Positions 8,264-17,345 of a stretch of 64,000 nucleotides of DNA are shown piece after piece. Position 1 is the stretch's first letter, and each line of letters begins with the position of its first letter. This stretch comes from Eubacterium barkeri. GTDB lineage: Bacteria; Bacillota; Clostridia; Eubacteriales; Eubacteriaceae. Made by a program: the position numbers and the translations under genes. Under the pieces are notes generated by a model. That model saw nothing but the letters and a program-made list of their open reading frames with translations, was not told where the DNA came from and made no database searches. Location: the NCBI RefSeq assembly GCF_900107125.1, contig NZ_FNOU01000001.1:1-64000 (forward strand), given 5' to 3'.

Positions 8264-10971
8264 GACCGAAGATTGTAAAGCTGGCGAAGATGGTGGGTGG
8301 TGTGGCTGGTGCCATGAATAAAATCGATGGGGATCAGCCGGAGTACTACGCTTTAGATGGGGTGGTCACCGATGAGATGGCCGATGTGGCCTTGGTGATG
8401 GGCCTTCGAAAGCCCCGGACCTTTGAGTACATTCTTAAAAAATGCAAGCGGACACCGGAGGATACCCAGAGGATTTTAGATGAGCTGACCCAGGTTGGGG
8501 TGGCCAAGGTATGGACGGATCGGAGCGATGGCAAGCCCCGGTATTTTGTGAATATCTTTGCCCCGGGGATGCTGGAGATGATGGTAAACAATCGGGAACA
8601 GCTGGCAGCCCATCCCGAAATCGGCCGGGCCTTTGAGGAGTACACCAGAAGGCGCCTGGCCCCCATGGCTGCTATGTTCCCAGAGGGAATGGCCATGATG
8701 CGCATCATCCCGGTGGAGGATGCGGTGAAGGATGATCCCGGGGTGCAGCCCTGGGAAAAACTGTCCTACTATCTGGATAAATATGACACCTTCAGCGTGT
8801 CGGACTGCTCCTGTCGCCAGTCCCGGAAGGTCATGGGAGATGGCTGTGGCCATTTGGACAAGGATATCTGCATTCAGATGGGGACTGGAGCCGAGTATTA
8901 TATTAAAACCGGCCGGGGGCGCCAGATTTCCCGGGAGGAAGCCGAGGAAATTCTGAAATTTGCCGAGGATAACGGTTTAATGCACGAAATGCCAGCGACA
9001 GAAGAGCTGGGGGAATCTGCGGCCATTTGTAATTGCTGCAGCTGCTCCTGTTTCTCCATGCGCCTGGCGACCTACTTTGAAACGCCCGATGCCATCCGCT
9101 CGAATTATACGGCGGTGGTGGAGCCATTAGACTGTGTGGCCTGTGGCCAATGCGTGGAAAATTGCCCCACCAACGCGTTAAAGCTAGGGCATAGCCTGTG
9201 TGCCACCAGGCCAGTGGCGCCGAAAAAGCCGGCTCCCACCGCCAGGGATCATGCCTGGAGCGAGAAAAACTGGAATGTGGATTATCGCACCAACCGGGAG
9301 GATGTTGCCCCAGAGGGAACGGCACCCTGTAAAACGGCCTGCCCCGCCCATATCGCCGTACAGGGGTATATCAAGCTGGCAGCCCAGGGACGTTATACAG
9401 AGGCCCTGGAGCTCATTAAAAAAGAAAACCCCTTCCCGGCGGTTTGCGGCCGGATCTGTCCCCATGGCTGTGAGGATGAATGTACCCGGGGAAATATTGA
9501 TGAGCCCATCGCCATCGATGAAATCAAGAAGTTCATTGCGGACCAGGAGCTGGATACCGAAAAACGCTTTGTGCCGAAGAAGCGGTATCACCTGGGAAAT
9601 AAAATCGCTATTATCGGCGGGGGACCGGCGGGATTGGCCTGTGCCTATTACCTGGCCCTGGATGATTATGCGGTGACGGTTTTTGAACGGGAAGAAAAAC
9701 TCGGGGGGATGTTGGCCATGGGGATTCCCGCTTTCCGCCTGGAAAAGGAAGTGCTGGATGCGGAAATCGATGTGCTGCGCCAGCTTGGGGTCCAGTTTAA
9801 AACCGGGGTCAATGTGGGTGAAGATATAACCTTGGATGATTTGAGAGCCTAGGGTTATGAAGCCTTTTACCTGGCAATCGGTGCCCAGGGTGGACGGCAG
9901 CTGGGCATCGACGGGGAGGATGCCCAGGGTGTGATGACCGGGGTGGATTTCCTGCGCCAGGTGGCCCTGGGCCAGAAGCCTGAAGTCAGCGGTAAGGTGG
10001 TGGTTATCGGCGGGGGCAATGTGGCCATCGATGTGGCCCGGACGGCCACCCGGGAATCCGTGGATTCAGTCCAGCTTTTCTGTTTGGAAAGCCGGGAGGA
10101 AATGCCGGCTTTGGATGAGGAAATCCATGAGGCCAAAGCCGATGCCGTAGCCTTTAACAATGGCTGGGGGCCGAAATCCATTCTGACCGAAGATGGGGCA
10201 GTCATCGGCGTGGAATTCATGCGATGCACCCAGGTTTTTGATGCCGAGGGGCGTTTCGCTCCCCAATACGATGAAGCCGATACCCTGACAGTGGATGCGG
10301 ATACCGTGCTGGTTTCGGTGGGACAATCCATTGAATGGGGGAACCTCCTTGCAGGCAGTGCCGTGGAAACGGGACGGGGGAATACTGTAAAGGCCGATGA
10401 CTTCACCTATCAAACCGCCCAGCCAGATGTCTTTGTCGGCGGGGACTGCTATACTGGCCCTCAATTCGCCATCAATGCCATTGCCGCTGGTAAGGAAGGG
10501 GCCATTTCCATCCATCGCTTTGTCCAGCCTGGTCAAAACCTGGTGTATGGGCGGGATCGCCGGGAATACCACGCCTTTGATAAGGATGGTGTGGCCATTG
10601 AAATCGGAAGCTTTGACAGCACGCCGCGCCAGCGCCCCGGGGTGGCTGAGGAAAATCGGGGGACCTTTAAGGACGATCGCCTGACTTTTACTGAGGAACA
10701 GCTCAAGGCAGAAACCGAACGCTGTCTGGGCTGTGGTGCCGTCCAGGTAGACGAGTATATGTGCGTGGGCTGCGGGATGTGCACCACCAAGTGCGCCTTC
10801 GATGCCATCCATTTGGTGCGTACCGGAGATTCCAAACCCGATGTGTATGAAAAACTTCCCATGAAGATTGCCGCCAATGCGGTGGTCCGGGGGAGTAAGA
10901 TTGCTGGAAAATCTGTGGAAACCGGAGCAAAATTTGCAGAAGCCGCCATTAAGCACTTCACCCGGAAATAG
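8245..10971 (+). pseudogene. Fe-S/FAD NAD(P)-dependent oxidoreductase, interrupted by in-frame TAG
   Basis: Read through one stop codon, this is a single 909-codon frame. Order: winged-helix-like N-terminus (about 1-130); Cys clusters DCSCRQ and CNCCSCSC (about 190-270); a 4Fe-4S site CVACGQCVENCP near 297; a GltD-like Fe-S region (CKTACPAH, CGRICPHGCEDEC); an FAD Rossmann motif IIGGGPAGLA near 453; an NAD(P)H motif VVIGGGNVAIDVA near 587; and a C-terminal site CVGCGMCTTKCAF. The family is annotated as SfrB-like or GltD-like electron-transfer proteins. TAG is codon 536, between LRA and GYEAFYLAIGAQ, where homologous flavoproteins usually have Glu, Gln or Lys. Both halves remain well conserved. 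Start ATG follows GAGAGGAG inside hypB. hypA starts 2 nt after the end. Confidence 0.85.
9850..9852 (+). other. In-frame amber codon
   Basis: TAG splits the oxidoreductase gene without any shift of frame. It could be a recent nonsense mutation, a sequence error, pyrrolysine or suppressor readthrough, or a real split into two chains. No ribosome site is seen just downstream; the first in-frame starts after it are a GTG (9928) and ATG (9931), about 80 nt on. Confidence 0.9.
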
Positions 10972-10973
10972 CC

Positions 10974-11327
10974 ATGCATGAGCTTGGAATATTAAATGCC
11001 ATGATCCACACCATCGAGGACACCCTCGCCTCTGAGGAGGGTGTCGCCGGGGTGGCGGAAATCGTGGTAGAGGTGGGGGAGCTTTCGGGCATCGTCCCCC
11101 ATTATCTGGAAGAGTGCTGGCCCGCGGCCCGATATAAGACCAGCATGGAGGAAACTAATCTGATTTTGGAAATCATCCCCGGTTTGGTAGAATGCCGGGG
11201 ATGCGGCACCATCTACAATGCCGTGGCAGAGGATTTCCACTGTCCGGTTTGTCGTGAAAAGGATTCGGAGATGATTTCCGGCAATGATTTACTCATCAAG
11301 GAAATCCGGGTGATCGATACCGAGTGA
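10974..11327 (+). CDS. hypA: HypA, nickel metallochaperone
   Basis: 117 residues, the normal HypA length. The nickel-binding N-terminus MHELG (His2) is present, and the structural zinc site is two CxxC pairs, C74/C77 (ECRGCG) and C90/C93 (HCPVC). HypA hands nickel to target enzymes with the GTPase HypB. It starts 2 nt after the oxidoreductase stop codon, so hypB, the oxidoreductase and hypA form one operon. The oxidoreductase between them suggests a redox partner for the nickel client or for a neighbouring hydrogenase, but this is inference. Confidence 0.93.
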   Translation: MHELGILNAMIHTIEDTLASEEGVAGVAEIVVEVGELSGIVPHYLEECWPAARYKTSMEETNLILEIIPGLVECRGCGTIYNAVAEDFHCPVCREKDSEMISGNDLLIKEIRVIDTE

Positions 11328-11360
11328 TTGACTGAGAAACAATAGAAAGAAGGGATTTGC

Positions 11361-12413
11361 GTGTTTGTTTTTTATGAAGGGGTGCCGGTGGCCCTCGTCA
11401 TCCTGGTGTGGCTTTGCGTCTTTGGGGCACTCTTTGGCCTCAATGAAGTCACCCGCCGTTTTAAATGGGTGGGCTTTACCGCCTTCGTCATCCTCCCCAT
11501 TATTTTAACCATCAGCTGGCTGACGGTGTTTAAGGATACGGCCTACATGGACTGGTTCCATTTAGCCAAGGTATATTCCTCCACAGCAGGCTGTATTGGT
11601 TTCTGGTGCATTCGGTTTATCAAAGGCTGGGATAAGAGCAAGATTGCCCTGTGCTTTCCGCCCCTTATTTTAGCCGTCAATATCTGTGAGGCGGTAGCCC
11701 GGGATTTTGAAATCGGCCATTATACGGTGCCGGTGATGGAGTTTATGAATAACCAGATTCAGTATTATATCGGCGGCCCCTGGAATGTGATGAATGGCAT
11801 TGCCGGAATTTTAAATATCATCACCATCACCGGGTGGTTCGGAATCTGTATCCGTGCCGTGACGAAGAAAGATCACAGCCGGGATATGCTGTGGCCGGAT
11901 ATGCTGTGGTTTTGGATCGTGGCCTATGATTTATGGAATTTTGCGTATACCTATAATTGCCTGCCGACCCACGCCTGGTACTGTGGCCTGGCCCTGCTGC
12001 TGGCTCCGACCCTGTGTGCCTTCACCCTGGGCAAGGGGGCTTGGCTCCAGCATCGTGCCCAAACTTTGGCCATGTGGTGTATGTTTGCCCAGACTGTACC
12101 GGCATTCCAGGATGCCAGTGCCTTTATGGTGCACTCCTCCTCCAGCTATGCCATTGCAAAGGGCGCCATTGCCCAGGGGATGCTGGCACCCGATGGCTAC
12201 ACCGCCCTGGTAGCCCCTGGGGTTTATGAAATTGCTTCGGCGACACCGCCCACTACCGCTCTTTTCATCATGAGCCTGTTGGCTTTGCTGGCCAATATCG
12301 CTGTCTTTGCCTATATGGTCTACAAGATCATCAAGACCCGCCGCAATCCTTACCTTGGAGAGCTATACACGGATCTGCCGGCTTACAAGAAGATCAAAGC
12401 CCTGGCCCAGTAA
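11361..12413 (+). CDS. DUF5692 family membrane protein
   Basis: A 350-residue protein with about nine hydrophobic segments and the family hallmark LNEVTRRFKW near residue 27. The start is GTG with AAGAAGGG upstream. DUF5692 proteins occur in Clostridia and Coriobacteriia and have no known function. It lies 33 nt behind hypA and probably ends the hyp operon at the hairpin that follows. Whether it is linked to nickel or hydrogen metabolism is only suggested by position. Confidence 0.75.
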   Translation: MFVFYEGVPVALVILVWLCVFGALFGLNEVTRRFKWVGFTAFVILPIILTISWLTVFKDTAYMDWFHLAKVYSSTAGCIGFWCIRFIKGWDKSKIALCFPPLILAVNICEAVARDFEIGHYTVPVMEFMNNQIQYYIGGPWNVMNGIAGILNIITITGWFGICIRAVTKKDHSRDMLWPDMLWFWIVAYDLWNFAYTYNCLPTHAWYCGLALLLAPTLCAFTLGKGAWLQHRAQTLAMWCMFAQTVPAFQDASAFMVHSSSSYAIAKGAIAQGMLAPDGYTALVAPGVYEIASATPPTTALFIMSLLALLANIAVFAYMVYKIIKTRRNPYLGELYTDLPAYKKIKALAQ

Positions 12414-12463
12414 ACGGGTGGAACCACCCGAGCCTGATTGTCTGGATTTTTAAGGGAAGAATA

Positions 12464-12508
12464 AAGAAAGAGGGACTGCACACCGTCTGGTGTGGCAGTC
12501 CCTCTTTT
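12464..12508. terminator. Bidirectional intrinsic terminator
   Basis: A long stem (AAAGAGGGACTGC with GCAGTCCCTCTTT, plus an inner CACC/GGTG) with T-rich flanks on both strands lies between two convergent genes. Confidence 0.88.
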
Positions 12509-12524
12509 CATAACTCAATCAGCC

Positions 12525-13388
12525 TCACGCCTTATCGACGGAGCCAAACATTTCCATTTTTTCTTTAACCAGATCGATAATCGCCTGGGTACCGGGTGCT
12601 AAAAGCTTCCGGGGGTCAAAGCCCTTACCTTCCAGGTCTTTACCGGCGTCAATGTATTTCCGGGTAGCGTCAGCAAAAACCAGCTGGCATTCGGTGTTGA
12701 CATTAATTTTAGCCACACCTAAGCCAATGGCTTCCTTCACCATAGCATCAGGGATACCGGTACCGCCGTGAAGGACTAAGGGCATATCACCGGTCTGTTC
12801 CTGGATTTTAGCCAGAACGTCAAAGTTCAGGCCAGCCCAGTTTTTAGGATATTTCCCGTGAATATTGCCAATACCGGCAGCCAGCATGGTCACCCCTAAA
12901 TCGGCAATTTCCTTACATTCCATGGGATCGGCAAATTCGCCAGCACCGATGACGCCATCTTCTTCACCACCAATGGAGCCGACTTCGGCTTCCAGGGAAA
13001 TCCCTTTTTCAGCACACAAAGCGATGAGTTCCTTGGTCTTTTCGATGTTTTCTTCGATGGGCAGGCTGGAGCCGTCAAACATGACGGACGAGAAGCCCGC
13101 TTCGATACAGGCCTTGGCCGCTTCGTAGGAGCCGTGATCTAAGTGCAGGGCAACGGGGACGGTAATGTTTAAACCGTCAATCATAGCCTTGGTCATATCG
13201 GCCACCGTTTTAAAGCCACACATATATTTGCCGGCACCTTCTGATACACCGAGGATAATAGGGGAGTTCATTTCCTGGGCAGCGGTCAGGGCAGCCTTTG
13301 TCCATTCCAGGTTATTAATATTAATTTGAGCGACACCATAATGGCCAGCTTTGGCCTTTGTCAACATTTCTTTTGCGGATACTAACAT
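12525..13388 (-). CDS. fba: Class II fructose-bisphosphate aldolase
   Basis: A 287-residue zinc-dependent aldolase of glycolysis and gluconeogenesis, cleaving fructose-1,6-bisphosphate to DHAP and glyceraldehyde-3-phosphate. Zinc and catalytic motifs are VALHLDHGS near residue 80 and LVLHGGTGI near residue 205. GSIGGEEDGV belongs to the short class II-B form (FbaA of Bacillus), and NVNTE closes the phosphate site. A strong ribosome site (TTAGGAGGT) precedes the ATG. It is monocistronic. Confidence 0.96.
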   Translation of the reverse strand: MLVSAKEMLTKAKAGHYGVAQININNLEWTKAALTAAQEMNSPIILGVSEGAGKYMCGFKTVADMTKAMIDGLNITVPVALHLDHGSYEAAKACIEAGFSSVMFDGSSLPIEENIEKTKELIALCAEKGISLEAEVGSIGGEEDGVIGAGEFADPMECKEIADLGVTMLAAGIGNIHGKYPKNWAGLNFDVLAKIQEQTGDMPLVLHGGTGIPDAMVKEAIGLGVAKINVNTECQLVFADATRKYIDAGKDLEGKGFDPRKLLAPGTQAIIDLVKEKMEMFGSVDKA

Positions 13389-13526
13389 TGAACTGATACC
13401 TCCTAAGGTTTTTGGTAAGTAAATTATAGCTTAAGGAGGGTAATAATTCAAGGAAATCATGTAAAAGTGACAATTAAGCTGAAATTTTTTCAATATTTCA
13501 TGTAAATCCTTTTCTAAAGATAAGAC

Positions 13527-13556
13527 TTGACAAACCAAAATGACAATCGGTATTAT
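13527..13556 (+). promoter_or_regulatory. Sigma-A type promoter
   Basis: TTGACA, 18 bp, TATTAT, 55 nt upstream of the GTG start of the next gene. The TTG of the -35 opens a longer reading frame that should not be taken as the gene start. Confidence 0.75.
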
Positions 13557-13610
13557 GTTATCTTTAAGGAAACAGGCGTAAAATGCCTCGTTGATATTCA
13601 GGAGGTCACT

Positions 13611-14618
13611 GTGAAGGAAAAAAAGAAGCATTGGAAGGATTATGTTAAGGTGGTTTTAACGAAGCTGCCGATTTTTATTTTTTGTGTTGTATTTATTAGT
13701 GGATACAGTCATTTTTATGGCACGGAAAACAGCATCGTTGGGGTTATTCTGCTCATGGGGCTGCTCATGCTGATGAAGGCGGATTTTGGATATGGGGCAA
13801 AGGCCTCCGCTATCCTTATCCCTGTGACCTTTGTGGGCATTGGCTTCTTGGCACTGCTGGCAGATCGTGGACTATGGTGGGGGCTTTTATGCCATGTAGC
13901 GGCCCTGGTCTGGGTGCTGGCATTGGTCCGGTATGATTCCGGGCACACCCTGTACCTGCCTTTCGTCATGGGGTATGTCATGTTCGTCGGGTACCCGGTG
14001 GTGGGCAGCGCTGCAGAAAGCCGGATACTCAGCCTGGTGGTGGTAGGATCGGCCATTGGCCTCATTCACTTTCTGCTGAATCGGAAGGTGCCCCGCCGCC
14101 ATCGCCTTCGGGAAATGTGGAAGCCCTTCTCCCTGAAGGAAAGCTGGGCCCGTTGGGCCATTACCCTGGGGTGCACACTGACAGCGACCCTCTTTTTTGG
14201 TGTGGCCATCGGATTCCCGAAAACCATGTGGATGGGCTTGTCCGTGCTGTCCCTACTGACCCCCTTGGAGGATGAGGTGCGGAAGCGGCAATGGCTGCGC
14301 ATCCCGGCAACCATCTTAGGCTGCTTGGTATTCTTTGCCCTCTTTGGCATTCTCATCCCCCCGAATTATCAATCCATGGTGGTCCTCATGGCCGGATTCA
14401 TGTCCATGTTCATCAATTCCTACTTTATCAAAACCATTTATAACTCCTTCTCCGCTTTGGTCACGGCGACGCTGTTCATGCCCACGGAGGATGCCATCGG
14501 CCTGCGAATCATCGGCAATGTGGCCGGGGCCATCATCGCCGTCGCTGCCACCTATCTGTTCGCATGGATTTGGCGGCACACCGTTTCCGAGGAAGAAAGC
14601 ATGGAAGCAGAGGCGTAA
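13611..14618 (+). CDS. FUSC-like (aromatic acid exporter family) membrane protein
   Basis: About 335 residues with around ten hydrophobic segments arranged as two similar halves and a basic loop (RKVPRRHRLREMWKPF) between them. The second half contains MWMGLSVLSLLTP and a conserved-looking ALVTATLFMPTED, as in FUSC and aromatic-acid exporter proteins. I start it at the GTG with the excellent ribosome site CAGGAGGTCACT, not at the TTG that is the promoter -35. Substrate unknown. It converges with the permease gene that follows, with only 2 nt between them. Confidence 0.7.
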   Translation: MKEKKKHWKDYVKVVLTKLPIFIFCVVFISGYSHFYGTENSIVGVILLMGLLMLMKADFGYGAKASAILIPVTFVGIGFLALLADRGLWWGLLCHVAALVWVLALVRYDSGHTLYLPFVMGYVMFVGYPVVGSAAESRILSLVVVGSAIGLIHFLLNRKVPRRHRLREMWKPFSLKESWARWAITLGCTLTATLFFGVAIGFPKTMWMGLSVLSLLTPLEDEVRKRQWLRIPATILGCLVFFALFGILIPPNYQSMVVLMAGFMSMFINSYFIKTIYNSFSALVTATLFMPTEDAIGLRIIGNVAGAIIAVAATYLFAWIWRHTVSEEESMEAEA

Positions 14619-14620
14619 TT

Positions 14621-16519
14621 CTACGCCCCATAGACAGCGGCAAACATTTTACGCTGGTATAGCTGGTGAATAAGGGTGAAGACCATCCCCTGGAGCACGG
14701 TGTAAATGCCGGTGCAAACCAGTGCTGTCGGGATGTTGGACACGGCACTGTAGGCATCAATGATGAAAACACCCACCCACAGATAAAGGATGGCGAGGCC
14801 GAAGGGGATGAGCAGGAGCTTTGCGATAAAGCGGCGGATGAGGTGCCTGAGCTCCTTTTGGGACAGGCCAATCCGGACAATTCGCCGATAGTAGGCACTC
14901 TCCTTATCCATGCTGGCATAAAGCCGGGAATAAATAAAGCTGCCCACGGCCAGTAGGAAGGCGAAGCACAGGATGCTGCCAATGTACAGGATGAGGTTTT
15001 TGCTCAGCTTATTGAGCTGGTAGCTATGGTAATTCGTCTGAAGAACCCCTTCGCCACGCTCCAGAATGGGGGTGAAGGCGTCGATTAAGGATTGACTTTC
15101 AGCATCCAGGTCCTGCCAGTTATTGATATCAAAGGCATAGGCATCCCAGGCGGCCAGATTGGGGGATAGCTGTTGGAAGGCTTCATCGGAAACCACGGTG
15201 ACGCTGTCCAGATAACCCGACATGGCCAAAAGCCCGGGCTGGGTGCCAGCCAGGGATACCGTATAGCCAGAGGTCGCCAGTGCATCCTGGTAGGCTTGGG
15301 GGATACTATAATCCTTTTCGAGCATATCCCCGGCAACCATGAGGACCTGGCCGCCGGTTAGAGTGACCGTAGGATACTGAAAGAAGGCGGCAATCTGGTT
15401 GTAGCCGCTTTGGGATAATAAGACCTGGCGGTCCGGGTTAGCATCCCCTGCTTTTTGATAAAAGGTTTCCTGTACGGTGCGGTAACCGGGCTGATCCATG
15501 AGGGTCTGGGTGATGGTATCCACGTTGCCCAGGGTATCCGCCTGTTCACTCCAGGAGGTATACCAAAAGGCACAGGGCATTTCCGCCCGGGTTTGGCTGG
15601 CCACATTGCGGGTGGCGGAAACCATCAGGATGATGGACAGGAAGGAAATGGTGTAGAGCAGGGTAGTCAGGGCCATGGTTTTTAAATTCGTCCGGAAGGT
15701 ATCATAAAAATTAGAGATATCAAGCATCCGGGTCCGGTTGAAGTAGCGCCCACTGGATTTGGCCAGCCGGCGCTGGATGTTAAAGACCAGGATGAGGAAC
15801 AGATACGTACTGGTGTATAAGGCAACGCAGCCACAGGGCAGTAGGAGATAGCTGATCCAGCCGGTGGCATCGGGGAGGATGAGGGCGGCAATGGTCAGAA
15901 GGACGCTGATGCCGAAGGCAATGGCGATCGGCAGGGGGCGGATGGGCTTATCCCCCTGGTCCGCGCGTTTAAGCAAGGCCAGGATTTGGGAGTGGCGCAG
16001 CATCCGGGGGACCAGGATGGCAATGAATAAAAAGACACATCCCAGGGCGAGCAGGGTGATGGCAATGGCGCTGAGGGGGAAATAAAAGGGCAGGTCCAGC
16101 CCCCCAATCATCCGGGCAGCAAAGCTCAAAAATACCTTGGCCAGAATCAGGCCAAGGAGAATCCCTGTACAAAGCGCCGCGACGCTGATGATGAAATTCT
16201 CCCAGAACAGAAGGCGGTTGAGTTGTTTCTTCGAGCCCCCTAAAATGGTGATAATCCCGAATTGCTTACTCCGTCCCTGGAGGAACTGGCTCACCGAATA
16301 GGTAATGAAAATCAGGGAAAAGCAAATGGAAACCAGCTCCGCTGCCATGAGCGTTAAGCCCATGCTGCTATTCGTATCGATGACGGCCAGGGCCGGATGC
16401 TGGGACAGAATCTGGAACAGGAAGAAAATCAACACGGCAAAGACGCAGTTGAGATAATAATAAAGGTAGGCTTTGACATCCCGGAGGATGTTTTTAATGG
16501 CAAAATCAAACAGCGTCAT
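14621..16519 (-). CDS. BceB-like FtsX-family ABC permease
   Basis: A 632-residue permease of the peptide-antibiotic (Pep7E/BceB) type. It has about ten transmembrane helices and one long extracytoplasmic domain of about 200 residues between helices 7 and 8, where bacitracin-type or lantibiotic complexes are recognised. The N-terminus (FDFAIKNILRDVKAYLYYYL) is typical. The gene overlaps the ATPase gene by 14 bp. In this family the permease both removes the peptide from lipid II cycle intermediates and signals to the partner histidine kinase. The inducing peptide is unknown. Confidence 0.88.
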   Translation of the reverse strand: MTLFDFAIKNILRDVKAYLYYYLNCVFAVLIFFLFQILSQHPALAVIDTNSSMGLTLMAAELVSICFSLIFITYSVSQFLQGRSKQFGIITILGGSKKQLNRLLFWENFIISVAALCTGILLGLILAKVFLSFAARMIGGLDLPFYFPLSAIAITLLALGCVFLFIAILVPRMLRHSQILALLKRADQGDKPIRPLPIAIAFGISVLLTIAALILPDATGWISYLLLPCGCVALYTSTYLFLILVFNIQRRLAKSSGRYFNRTRMLDISNFYDTFRTNLKTMALTTLLYTISFLSIILMVSATRNVASQTRAEMPCAFWYTSWSEQADTLGNVDTITQTLMDQPGYRTVQETFYQKAGDANPDRQVLLSQSGYNQIAAFFQYPTVTLTGGQVLMVAGDMLEKDYSIPQAYQDALATSGYTVSLAGTQPGLLAMSGYLDSVTVVSDEAFQQLSPNLAAWDAYAFDINNWQDLDAESQSLIDAFTPILERGEGVLQTNYHSYQLNKLSKNLILYIGSILCFAFLLAVGSFIYSRLYASMDKESAYYRRIVRIGLSQKELRHLIRRFIAKLLLIPFGLAILYLWVGVFIIDAYSAVSNIPTALVCTGIYTVLQGMVFTLIHQLYQRKMFAAVYGA

Positions 16520-17264
16520 GGGGTGTCCCTCCGAGTTGGGTCATGGCGTGTAAAATATGCTCATAAAAATGGGCGCGGACCCCATCAGAATTAATTTTCT
16601 GATAGAGGAGGCCATCCTTTATAATGTAGACCCTTTGGCAATAGCTGGCGACCGTGGCATCGTGGGTGACCATGAGGATGGTGGATTTCATCCGGGTATT
16701 GAGCATGGTGAAAATCCCCATGACATCCTTGGCGGCCTTGGAATCCAGATTGCCCGTGGGTTCATCGGCCAACAGGAGGGCCGGATTCTGGATGACGGCC
16801 CGGGCGACAGCGACACGCTGGGCCTGTCCCCCGGAGATTTCATAGGTACGTTTATCGGCCAGATGGGCGATGCCCAGCATCTTCTCGATGGTGGCGGCCC
16901 GTTTTTTCATCAGCGGAACCTTCACCCCTTCCAGGGTGAGGGGGAGTAAGATGTTTTCCTCAACGGTCAGGGTGGGGAGGAGATTGAAATCCTGGAAGAT
17001 GAAGCCCAGGGTGCTCCGCCTGAACTGGGCGAGCTGGGCATCATCCATCCCATGGGGATCCTTCCCCCCAATGCGGACCTGCCCGCCAGTGGGCTGATCA
17101 ATGGTTGAAATAACATTTAAAAAGGTGCTCTTGCCGCTGCCGGAGGGGCCCATGATTGCAATGAACTCCCCCTTTTCAACAGTAAGGTCGATGCCCTTTA
17201 ACGCTTGTACCGGGACACTTCCGGGATAGGTCTTTTCGAGTTGCCGGATTTCTAAGACAGACAT
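16506..17264 (-). CDS. BceA-like ABC transporter ATPase
   Basis: A 252-residue ATPase with Walker A GPSGSGKST, signature ISGGQAQRVAVARA, Walker B LLADEPTGNLD and H-loop MVTHDA, the MacB/LolD/BceA pattern. I start it at the ATG of MSVLEIRQ because GGAGG lies 8 nt before it; that ribosome site covers the alternative upstream ATG at 17279. It forms one transcript with the permease and is the energising subunit of the peptide detoxification module. Confidence 0.9.
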   Translation of the reverse strand: MSVLEIRQLEKTYPGSVPVQALKGIDLTVEKGEFIAIMGPSGSGKSTFLNVISTIDQPTGGQVRIGGKDPHGMDDAQLAQFRRSTLGFIFQDFNLLPTLTVEENILLPLTLEGVKVPLMKKRAATIEKMLGIAHLADKRTYEISGGQAQRVAVARAVIQNPALLLADEPTGNLDSKAAKDVMGIFTMLNTRMKSTILMVTHDATVASYCQRVYIIKDGLLYQKINSDGVRAHFYEHILHAMTQLGGTPHDAV

Positions 17265-17345
17265 AGTGATTGCCTCCATACACAGAATTTAATTCCAGTA
17301 TAGCGTTTTTCCAGAAGAATAGAAATTTGAAAAGATAACAGAAGA

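Noticed and set aside
10066-10956. 296-codon minus-strand frame opposite the oxidoreductase
   Set aside because: Shadow of a GC-rich gene whose plus-strand frame carries clear NADPH and Fe-S motifs.
13527-13610. Earlier TTG start for the FUSC-like gene
   Set aside because: The TTG is the -35 box of a good promoter; a GTG with AGGAGG lies 84 nt downstream.
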